DNA from: Mageeibacillus sp. UBA6980
GTDB lineage: Bacteria > Bacillota > Clostridia > Saccharofermentanales > Saccharofermentanaceae
NCBI GenBank assembly: GCA_002450095.1
Contig: DJYK01000026.1
Coordinates: 1-64,000, forward strand
DNA length: 64,000 bases
Reading direction: 5' to 3'
In this document: positions 18,308 to 25,444 of the stretch, one piece after another
Position numbering within the stretch: position 1 is the stretch's first letter
How the letters are laid out: every line of letters begins with the position of its first letter
Program-made: the position numbers and the translations under genes
Notes under the pieces: generated by a model
Seen by the model: the letters and a program-made list of their open reading frames with translations, nothing else
Database searches by the model: none
Told to the model about the DNA's origin: nothing

Positions 18308-20971
18308 ATGTTAACTTGTCCGGCCTGTAATTCTGAGAATGTGTATTTCAGTAAAAAACGCTGTTGTAATATTTGTGAAGACTGCGGCAAGATATTTCGG
18401 GAAGACACAAGACTCAGGTTATTCTTCAGTTATGGTCACGACAAGCATAAAGATCTGGTTGATTTAATACGTAAGCGTCTCGAAGAACGTGGTCACGTTG
18501 TATGGATAGATCACAACGATATCGTATTCAATGACGATTGGAGACAGGAAATAACAAGAGGAGTTATCGGTTCCGATGAAATAATCTCATTTATGTCAAA
18601 ACATTCCCTACGCGATCCCGGAGTCTGTCTCGATGAAGTTCAAATAGCTATAAGTATAAAGAATGAGCGAGTCATACGAATCCATCTAGAGGAAACCAAA
18701 GAAATCAAACCTTCGACCGCTATATCTTCAAGGCAATACTTGGATATGAAAGATTGGGAAACGTACTATAAGCAGGGCGGGGAAGTATGGAACGAATGGT
18801 TCGATAAAAAGATGTCTGAACTTATTCGATGTATAGAAGATCCTGATAACGCACAATTCGATGGTGAGATAACAGAACTCTCCCGTAAGTTGCGCCCTAT
18901 AGACTACTTAACGAGAGCAAGAATACTTTTGAAAGATGAATTCAGAGGCAGAACATGGTTGCTTGATAAGTATAAACAGTGGAAGAATAGTAGCGATTCC
19001 AATATATTCGTGTTATACGGTATACCCGGTGCAGGAAAGAGTGCATTTGCGTCTCGATTGTTTGATGAGGATTATGATGTTATTGCCTGTGTATTTTTCG
19101 AGTTCAGTAGAAAGGATATGTCGGATCTCGATAAAATTACTAATGTTCTAGCCTTTCAGATTGCCTGCAAACTTCCTGATTACAGAGAATATCTGCTGTA
19201 TTGCCTTAATAATGACAGTACTTTTCTTGAACTAGAAGGAATTACACGATTTGATTCTTATATAATAACGCCCCTACGTAACTGTATAGTCGGCAGCCGC
19301 GACAACCAAATTATCGTTATCGATTCACTTGATGAGGCTTATGACCTTAATAATGAACTTGTAGTTTCGTTGCTCTCAAGGATAAGACTCTTACCTCGTT
19401 GGATAAAGGTCTTGGTTACCAGCAGATACAACAGTGCCATTGACGTATTATTGGACAACGCCGTTAAGACACATATCGAAAAAGAAACCAAAGATAACGA
19501 TTCCGACTTAAAGGCTTATCTTTCTGATCACTTTGAAAACTTTCCGAGAATCAATGAACTTGTTTATAAATGTGAAGGCAGTTTTCTATATGCCTCAATG
19601 CTATGTCAGAAGGCAAACCAATCAAATGAATATGCCGAAGAACTACTTGAAACAAACGGAGGTCTTGACTCGTTCTATTATCTGGATATTCGGCGGAAGT
19701 TTAATTCAGATAGCGGTTTAGATTTTAACAAATATAGACCAATACTCGAATTATTATGCGCCTCTAACGAAATTCCTGAATCACTATTATTTCGCATTTT
19801 AAGCCTTGATAAGTATGATTATAATTCATTTAAAAACATATTTGCGGATTATATAATCAAAAAAGAATCTTTAGAATATGATTTAGATAGGAATAATCAG
19901 ATAATCAGTTTCTTTCATATGTCGTTCAACGACTGGCTAACTAACCCAGACAGCGCGAACGAGTTCTATATTAACGAACAAAATGGGGCTACTGTATTAG
20001 CCAATTATTTACTCGATAATACCAAGATTAATAACGAGCAAATAAAAGATTATATCGGGGGAAGATATTGGCATGACGGAGAGCTAATTTCAGTATTGAT
20101 AAAAGCGGAATTATACAAAGACTGCATAGATATTCTTATTGACAACCCCAATAACAACAGAATGTGGCGTTATGTTAAACAATTTCCATCATACATTGAT
20201 ATATCATCTTTAGAAGATACATTTGTTAACAATTGTCGTCACGAACAAATTTATCTAAACAAGATATCAACTGAAGATTTCATTTATAATTGGTTTCATT
20301 TTAGACGTCTTTCTTCCCGATACGAGACTCTATCTCACTTGCTATCAGATGAAAGATTTCTAATAATCCTTATTCAATTACTACGCAATGACGATATAGA
20401 TCCTACAACTTTGGTAGTTATATCACATTTCAAAACGAGTGTACTTCGTGAGATTCTAGGGCTCTATAAAATAGGCCAAACACTATCTGATTGTTTAGAC
20501 CAGTGCGATATACAAGGATATAATATTCCAGATGATATTCGTAAAAAAATCAATCTATTTATTCTTTGTTCCTGCTTTAGTTATGGTCATCCATCAATAG
20601 ATTGTATTGAAACTCTAAGGAATGATAAGTTGTATCACAATATTAATGAAATCTGTTCTCTGTCAATTGAAGAGCTGTCTGTCTATGATATTAGCCAAGA
20701 TTTAATAATAGCAAGGAACAAATACAACACTTCATGTTTAATAGATTATCTACTAAAACATCTATTTGAATACACCCATAAAGAACTTAACAACGATAAT
20801 AAAAACCACATACTCCGTCTTGTTAAATATGGTGCCGAGTTCAATACCGTTATAAACCTTTTTAGAGATTTTGACCGCAGTAAACTCAAAGACATCATTC
20901 TTAATGAAAAGCTGAATTCAATTATTAGTTTGCTTACTCAAATCCAAAATGAACTACCAAATATCAAATGA
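18308..20971 (+). CDS. Zinc-ribbon TIR-NACHT STAND protein
   Basis: An 887-residue protein. A zinc ribbon opens it (CPAC at 4-7, then CCNICEDCG). TIR follows at about 35-150: LRLFFSYGHD, WIDHNDI and CLDEVQIA, whose Glu fits the NADase residue. A NACHT ATPase follows: GIPGAGKSAF (about 238) and IIVIDSLDEA with the DxxDE-type Walker B of NACHT, then VLVTSR. The C-terminal 400 residues are helical, a likely sensor. NACHT proteins of bacteria recognise phage components and trigger effectors, here probably NAD depletion by TIR. The C-terminal part is very AT-rich. Confidence 0.88.
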   Translation: MLTCPACNSENVYFSKKRCCNICEDCGKIFREDTRLRLFFSYGHDKHKDLVDLIRKRLEERGHVVWIDHNDIVFNDDWRQEITRGVIGSDEIISFMSKHSLRDPGVCLDEVQIAISIKNERVIRIHLEETKEIKPSTAISSRQYLDMKDWETYYKQGGEVWNEWFDKKMSELIRCIEDPDNAQFDGEITELSRKLRPIDYLTRARILLKDEFRGRTWLLDKYKQWKNSSDSNIFVLYGIPGAGKSAFASRLFDEDYDVIACVFFEFSRKDMSDLDKITNVLAFQIACKLPDYREYLLYCLNNDSTFLELEGITRFDSYIITPLRNCIVGSRDNQIIVIDSLDEAYDLNNELVVSLLSRIRLLPRWIKVLVTSRYNSAIDVLLDNAVKTHIEKETKDNDSDLKAYLSDHFENFPRINELVYKCEGSFLYASMLCQKANQSNEYAEELLETNGGLDSFYYLDIRRKFNSDSGLDFNKYRPILELLCASNEIPESLLFRILSLDKYDYNSFKNIFADYIIKKESLEYDLDRNNQIISFFHMSFNDWLTNPDSANEFYINEQNGATVLANYLLDNTKINNEQIKDYIGGRYWHDGELISVLIKAELYKDCIDILIDNPNNNRMWRYVKQFPSYIDISSLEDTFVNNCRHEQIYLNKISTEDFIYNWFHFRRLSSRYETLSHLLSDERFLIILIQLLRNDDIDPTTLVVISHFKTSVLREILGLYKIGQTLSDCLDQCDIQGYNIPDDIRKKINLFILCSCFSYGHPSIDCIETLRNDKLYHNINEICSLSIEELSVYDISQDLIIARNKYNTSCLIDYLLKHLFEYTHKELNNDNKNHILRLVKYGAEFNTVINLFRDFDRSKLKDIILNEKLNSIISLLTQIQNELPNIK

Positions 20972-20992
20972 TTTATCTGCAAATCCCGCTAA

Positions 20993-21028
20993 AACAGCAT
21001 GCCGTTTCCGATAGAACGGCATGCTGTT
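20993..21028. terminator. Perfect 14-bp stem between convergent operons
   Basis: A 14-base arm at 20993-21006 is exactly complementary to 21015-21028 with an 8-base loop. It lies between the rightward TIR-NACHT gene and the leftward JAB-E1 operon, the expected place for a bidirectional terminator, though T-runs are weak. Confidence 0.7.
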
Positions 21029-21066
21029 CCGCTTCAAGCGGCACGGAGTGACGCTAATAATTAGAA

Positions 21067-21375
21067 TTAAACACAGTTGAAATAAGGTTTAAGGCTGTTC
21101 ATGAGTTCCTTAATATCGCTGTAATCTACGAAGGCGAGCTCGCCATTTGCAAGGAGCGTTTTCAATGGATGGTCGGCGGCTAATGGTAAATTGCAGGTGA
21201 TTCCTTTATCGATGAAGACCTTATACAGAGTATTACATTTCTCAAAGCCTAAACGGCAGCTGGATCTGCTGAAGGAAGAGGGGAGAGTGCATCGGTAGAC
21301 TTCGCAGTTTCCTTCTTCAAGAAGATCTTTAAGCATATCGTATTGTTTCTGTGTTCCGTAAACGAATTCTCTCAT
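21067..21375 (-). CDS. Small protein sharing the N-terminal domain of the Clp-like ATPase
   Basis: A 102-residue protein, last gene of the leftward operon; its AAGGAGG lies inside the end of the JAB-E1 gene. It aligns over nearly its whole length with the first 105 residues of the Clp-like ATPase two genes upstream: shared GT near the start, LKD, LP, RLG.EK, Y.V.I..., GEL.F and a final L..L.P.F. So it is a free-standing copy of that domain. It could be an adaptor competing for or bridging to the unfoldase, or a ubiquitin-like partner of the E1 enzyme. It ends ...NCV, without a GG tail. Confidence 0.75.
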   Translation of the reverse strand: MREFVYGTQKQYDMLKDLLEEGNCEVYRCTLPSSFSRSSCRLGFEKCNTLYKVFIDKGITCNLPLAADHPLKTLLANGELAFVDYSDIKELMNSLKPYFNCV

Positions 21376-21378
21376 GGG

Positions 21379-22974
21379 TTAATCCTCCTTAACGTCAATA
21401 ATACGAGTGTCTTTCCATTTTCCTGCGAGTTTACTGAGATCGTGTATGCAACCGCAGAGCTTGCATTCTTTCTCCGGTGACTGTTTGAACCAGATCGGTT
21501 CGTCTGTGAATGTATTATCGGATGCTTCCTTGTATATGTTATCGAAGCACTTTATTCCGAGTATACTGTTGATATCAGGGCTGGTTCTGATCATTACGAA
21601 GTTTCTGTCGGCAATCTGGTCAAGCAAATTGTTGTATGGACTGTCGGGAGCATCGTGATAACAAAGCATCATTAGTGCAATCTGGCCCTTAAGTGAATTC
21701 ATTCTTTCTGTAACAAATACAGAGCATTCGGCCGAACCGACATTGTTTTTATAGCCGTTCTCGTAGGCTACAAAACGGGGAAGGAGAATGCATCTCGGAC
21801 AGGATTCGGTAACTCCGGGATAAACGAACATCAATTCGCATCCTGCTCCTCGCTCATAAACCATAGCAGCCAGATATGGTATACCGAATTTCAAAGCTAA
21901 ATAAGAACTCCTTTTCTGTGCTTCAAAATTATCAGTACAGCCAAGAATAAGGTAATCCTGAGGGCGCTTCCCCGGGAACATATTAAGAAGTGAACCGAAC
22001 TCTTCATCGCTCATACTGTTGTCCAGGAACCTGTTAACAGTAATTACATTTGCTTTGGGGTTAATGTCCAATATACGGCTCTTTATAACTTCAGTCTTCT
22101 GCTTGCCGATCTCACTTATGAATACTCCCTGAGTGGCAATGTTAGATGCACTGACTATGTCCTTATCCATAATAATATAGTTATTGAATCCGTGTCGGGC
22201 CATGTTCTCGAGGAATGATCTGGCTCCGCCTGCTCCGATGCAGACGATTACTTTGTTCCTGACATTGTCGGGAACCAAAGTATCAACTTTGCCAAACAGC
22301 TCAGTTGAGGTGGGAACTGTTGCCTCTACCGATTCCTTGGCAGGTTCCATCTTTTGCTTGGGCTGCGGATTAGTCTTTTCGATATACGAATCCACTTCTG
22401 AAATAGAATAAGAAGTGTGCCAGGATCTTCTGCCGGAGATAGCATAACCGTCCTTGGTTGCATCAATAATGTATTCCAGACAGACGAGAATTCTATCATT
22501 AATAGTCCTTACTGTATAGAAGAACATTTTATAGAAACCGTTTTTGGTATTAGACATGAATATCGGCATATAGAAAACAGATGAATGAAAGAAGTTCATC
22601 AGAATTCGTGCAGTCGAAATGTCGTGAAAAGAGGGTCTTATACATCCGTGAGGATGACTGTGGAAGAACCCCAGAGCTGAAATATAACCTCTGTCTTTCC
22701 AATCCCAATAGACATCGTTCATTGCCTTAGGATCATAATAGAATGTTCCTGCGGTGTTGCAGGAAGAAACATCAAACTCAGCAAGGTCAATCAGATTGGC
22801 GTCGTTGGTACAACCGAGCATACCTCCGGTTTCGGCAGGGTAACGACCTACGTTTGTTCTAAAATAGTCCAATACTTCTTTGGAAAACTTAACTACCGGG
22901 CTCTTGGGTAAATCAGCAGGCGTCTGCATCTTTGCATTTCTTCTATTATTTCTGCGAATTGTATATCTTCTCAT
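21379..22974 (-). CDS. JAB/MPN isopeptidase fused to ThiF-like E1 enzyme
   Basis: A 531-residue fusion. The start ATG at 22974 follows GAGGAGG; an upstream in-frame TTG overlaps that RBS and is less likely. The N-terminal domain (about 25-160) has the full JAMM metal site: Glu in PAETGG and HSHPHGCIRPSFHD (HxHx7SxxD). The C-terminal E1 domain (about 220-500) has the nucleotide loop CIGAGGARSF, MDKDIVSASNIATQ, GKQKTEVIKSR and two cysteine pairs (CPRC, CKLCGC) for zinc. E1 enzymes adenylate the C-terminus of a small protein; JAB peptidases release it, usually after GG. Having both in one chain next to a repeat peptide suggests a tag cycle. Confidence 0.9.
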   Translation of the reverse strand: MRRYTIRRNNRRNAKMQTPADLPKSPVVKFSKEVLDYFRTNVGRYPAETGGMLGCTNDANLIDLAEFDVSSCNTAGTFYYDPKAMNDVYWDWKDRGYISALGFFHSHPHGCIRPSFHDISTARILMNFFHSSVFYMPIFMSNTKNGFYKMFFYTVRTINDRILVCLEYIIDATKDGYAISGRRSWHTSYSISEVDSYIEKTNPQPKQKMEPAKESVEATVPTSTELFGKVDTLVPDNVRNKVIVCIGAGGARSFLENMARHGFNNYIIMDKDIVSASNIATQGVFISEIGKQKTEVIKSRILDINPKANVITVNRFLDNSMSDEEFGSLLNMFPGKRPQDYLILGCTDNFEAQKRSSYLALKFGIPYLAAMVYERGAGCELMFVYPGVTESCPRCILLPRFVAYENGYKNNVGSAECSVFVTERMNSLKGQIALMMLCYHDAPDSPYNNLLDQIADRNFVMIRTSPDINSILGIKCFDNIYKEASDNTFTDEPIWFKQSPEKECKLCGCIHDLSKLAGKWKDTRIIDVKED

Positions 22975-22975
22975 T

Positions 22976-24268
22976 TTATGCCTCCTCAATAGTAATTCCG
23001 TCTTTGAGGTTTCCTTTTACTGCTACTCTTACGCTTTTTCTTTTGTTCTTCTTAATAACTTCGAAAAGCGATTTGCTCTCGCTTAAGCATTGCTCAACAT
23101 TATTTCTTATAGTTCTGGCTCCATAAGCACTGTTGTTCAGATAAACAGTTGTCAGATCAAATATCAGGCGTTCGTCTATACGAACCGGAGTAAGGTTATA
23201 TTTGGTAAGACGATCGACTATGAATTTGTTTACTATGTTCATTATGGCTTCTTCATCAAGCTCATCGAAAATGATATAGTTGCTTATTCTGCTGCTTATT
23301 TCAGGACGGCCGCAGTAACGTGTGAAAGCATCTTTGCACAGTTCACATACTTCGTATCTGTTTCTGGCTGATGAAACACTTTTTACAGGGATATTCGAAG
23401 TGAATACCATTATGCAGCAACGGAGATCTATATCCGGTTTGTTGTTGTTTAAATGCAGGAAGCCCTTGTCAATTGCTTCCATCAAAGCTGTTATAAGTGA
23501 TGTGTGGGCTTTTTCAATTTCATCAAATATAAGCACATGAAAAGGATTGTTTCTTACAGGATCAAGAAGAGTCTTATCCTCGTAGCCTATATATGACGGC
23601 GGAGCGCCAAGAATTGACTGTACAGCATGTTCCTGGACAAATACATTGCAATTTATCCTTATTGTGTCGTAATTTGTACCGGATGCCTCTGACAGTACTT
23701 TTGATAATACTTCTGCACACTGTGTCTTACCGGTTCCGGTAGGTCCCATGAACATCATTGTTGTAGGGTGATCCTGTTCCAGCCATGTTGAAGAAGCAAG
23801 TATTCTTGAGACAGAATCAATCTGACGGTCCTGTCCGAATATCTCTTTCTTCAACGGTATTGCGATATCTTCTGATTCGAGGATCTTTCGATCCTCGTTA
23901 GTTCTGTTGTTAAGCATGTCCTTAACTTCGTTTTTGTTATAAAGCGTTTCTGTCTTCTGCTTGAAAAGAGGTTCAAGACCGATAAGAAAACTCATCATTT
24001 CATCAAATGAATTGAATCTTAATTCTCCGGTAGTGATAAGCTGCATGAACATTCTGTTATCACAGTTAAAGCGGATATTGTTATCTTCAATATAGACAGT
24101 ATAGTTGCTGCCGGATTTCTCAATGCCTAATCTGGATGTAGGGGGAACACATCCTTCAGGCAGCTTGCAATTGCTGAACAGAGACATTCTGTTCATGGAT
24201 TCAAGCTGAGTCAGTTCGTCTTTGAGCGACATTATATCTTCTATTGTTCCGGCAGCAAATCTATACAT
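22976..24268 (-). CDS. Clp/Hsp100-type AAA+ unfoldase with novel N-terminal domain
   Basis: A 430-residue protein with one ATPase ring domain of the ClpA/ClpB second type. Residues 1-105 are the domain shared with the small protein at 21067. GPTGTGKTQ (Walker A, about 170), GAPPSYIGYEDKT pore loop, VLIFDEIEKAH (Walker B) and a C-terminal Clp D2-small lid (NAYGARTIRN-like) follow. I see no ClpP-binding IGF loop, so it may unfold or remodel rather than feed ClpP. Its stop lies two bases from the JAB-E1 start, so both are coupled. RBS AAAGGAG. Confidence 0.88.
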   Translation of the reverse strand: MYRFAAGTIEDIMSLKDELTQLESMNRMSLFSNCKLPEGCVPPTSRLGIEKSGSNYTVYIEDNNIRFNCDNRMFMQLITTGELRFNSFDEMMSFLIGLEPLFKQKTETLYNKNEVKDMLNNRTNEDRKILESEDIAIPLKKEIFGQDRQIDSVSRILASSTWLEQDHPTTMMFMGPTGTGKTQCAEVLSKVLSEASGTNYDTIRINCNVFVQEHAVQSILGAPPSYIGYEDKTLLDPVRNNPFHVLIFDEIEKAHTSLITALMEAIDKGFLHLNNNKPDIDLRCCIMVFTSNIPVKSVSSARNRYEVCELCKDAFTRYCGRPEISSRISNYIIFDELDEEAIMNIVNKFIVDRLTKYNLTPVRIDERLIFDLTTVYLNNSAYGARTIRNNVEQCLSESKSLFEVIKKNKRKSVRVAVKGNLKDGITIEEA

Positions 24269-24313
24269 GTTTATTCTCCTTTACAAGTATTATTGAAGTT
24301 GGAATGATTCTGA

Positions 24314-24568
24314 TTACGGCATCGGTTTACGCTGCCCGTCTCCATGAAAGCCTCCGGAGGGCAGCGATTGGCGCTGCTCACCTCCGTGGAAGCCTCCGGA
24401 GGGCAGCGATTCACGCTGCTCACCTCCGTGGAAGCCTCCGGAAGGCAGCGATTCGCGCTGCTCACCTCCGTGGAAGCCTCCGGAAGGCAGCGATTCACGC
24501 TGCTCACCTCCGTGGAATCCGAGAGAGGGAAGGTGTGTTCTTGTTGTAGTGTTCTGAATGTTTGTCAT
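24314..24568 (-). CDS. Tandem 14-residue repeat peptide, first gene of leftward operon
   Basis: An 84-residue peptide. A 16-residue leader (MTNIQNTTTRTHLPSL) is followed by four copies of GFHGGEQRESLPSG (residues 17-72; the fourth has Q for E) and a partial, diverged fifth (GFHGDGQRKPMP). Start and strand are fixed by a strong AAAGGAG 6-7 bases before the ATG and by two tandem C6-box promoters. The repeat is 42 bp, so other frames stay open too. Being first in an operon with an unfoldase and a JAB-E1 fusion, it is a candidate precursor cut after GG into peptides that E1 could activate. This is inference. Confidence 0.75.
   Translation of the reverse strand: MTNIQNTTTRTHLPSLGFHGGEQRESLPSGGFHGGEQRESLPSGGFHGGEQRESLPSGGFHGGEQRQSLPSGGFHGDGQRKPMP
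24317..24520 (-). repeat. 42-bp tandem repeat (4 full copies plus partial)
   Basis: Units on the minus strand are 24520-24479, 24478-24437, 24436-24395, 24394-24353 and partial 24352-24317. They are nearly identical, with a few base changes, most in the last two. The length is a multiple of three and preserves the reading frame. Confidence 0.9.
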
Positions 24569-24626
24569 AGTTGTTTTCTCCTTTATATAAGTTTTTTGTT
24601 GTGTGGCGAACCACGTTTATACTCCT

Positions 24627-24663
24627 ATGATATGTTGCTTTTTACTAAGCCCGGGGAGGGGGG
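24627..24663 (-). promoter_or_regulatory. C6-box promoter (copy 3), proximal promoter of the leftward operon
   Basis: Read leftward: CCCCCCTC (24663-24656), 23 bases, TATCAT (24632-24627), then 58 bases to the repeat-peptide start. Confidence 0.72.
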
Positions 24664-24706
24664 TGATAATTTGAAGATCAATCCTCTCCCTTGTTGTTAT
24701 GCTCCT

Positions 24707-24743
24707 ATGATATGATGCTTTTTCTATCATTCCCGTAGGGGGG
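24707..24743 (-). promoter_or_regulatory. C6-box promoter (copy 4), distal promoter of the leftward operon
   Basis: Read leftward: CCCCCCTA (24743-24736), 23 bases, TATCAT (24712-24707). It is an 80-bp tandem duplicate of the proximal promoter; 20 of 22 or more bases around the -10 are shared (24622-24643 and 24702-24723). Confidence 0.72.
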
Positions 24744-24768
24744 TAATAAACTGAAAGTGGTAATTGAT

Positions 24769-24805
24769 CCCCCCTCGCAATGCAATCTATATGAGCTCCT
24801 ATAAT
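24769..24805 (+). promoter_or_regulatory. C6-box promoter (copy 5) of the rightward HerA operon
   Basis: CCCCCCTC (24769-24776), 23 bases, perfect TATAAT (24800-24805), 27 bases before the ATG at 24833. It is divergent from copies 3 and 4, so one regulator could drive both arms. Confidence 0.75.
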
Positions 24806-24832
24806 TAACTAAAACCAATAAGGAGGTTCCAT

Positions 24833-25429
24833 ATGAGACTTGCAGATAACGGTTCATTAACTCTTGATAATAACTTACAGGAAGCCTTTATTGAGGACAT
24901 AGACAGCTTTACATATATATGTCACGGACGTGTTCTTGAGGTTGATCATCATGAGTTGTTTTATTCAAAAAATCACAAGATTGCGAACTCCATTTTCAGG
25001 GGGGAGCCCTATCAGTATGCTCATCAATCGATAGAATACAGAGTCAGACTCGGTAACCTCTCATATGGACGTTCGACAGATTATAGAGATTACAATCTTT
25101 TTGGAAACTATCTTGGCATGATTAAGCCCGGAGATGAAGTAAAATTCAGAGTTCGTAAGGGACCTCGAGAGAAGGTTGTTGCAATTTATAACTGTACGAC
25201 GGGAAGACAATTAAGACCGTCAATTCAGTTGTCTGCCGGTGTGGTCAGACTGTTTGCGGTTTTGGCCACGGCCTTGTTGGCCGGAGGCGTGTATGGTGTT
25301 TACTACCTGATAACGTCAGGCGTTCTTTGGCATATTTTTATGAAGATCCTTTATGGTCTTATCGGACTGGGCTTAGTCCTGTGGATCTATGATCTTTTGT
25401 TTTTCAGGTTCTTCAGAAAGAGAAAGTGA
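24833..25429 (+). CDS. Membrane-anchored hypothetical protein, first gene of HerA operon
   Basis: A 198-residue protein with a soluble N-terminal domain (about 1-135, beta-rich, containing YEYRVRLGNLSYG-like strands) and two C-terminal membrane helices (about 140-163 and 168-190), ending in a basic RFFRKRK. The start follows AAGGAGG. No family is recognised. Its place directly before a HerA-type ATPase suggests that it recruits the ATPase to the membrane. Confidence 0.75.
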   Translation: MRLADNGSLTLDNNLQEAFIEDIDSFTYICHGRVLEVDHHELFYSKNHKIANSIFRGEPYQYAHQSIEYRVRLGNLSYGRSTDYRDYNLFGNYLGMIKPGDEVKFRVRKGPREKVVAIYNCTTGRQLRPSIQLSAGVVRLFAVLATALLAGGVYGVYYLITSGVLWHIFMKILYGLIGLGLVLWIYDLLFFRFFRKRK

Positions 25430-25444
25430 TCTGTGAGGTGGAAT

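Noticed and set aside
24314..24568. CRISPR-like array
   Set aside because: The repeats are contiguous without unique spacers and code for a peptide.
24244..24715. Overlapping open frames on both strands across the 42-bp repeat
   Set aside because: The repeat length is a multiple of three, which keeps all frames open. Only the minus frame starting at 24568 has an RBS and a promoter.
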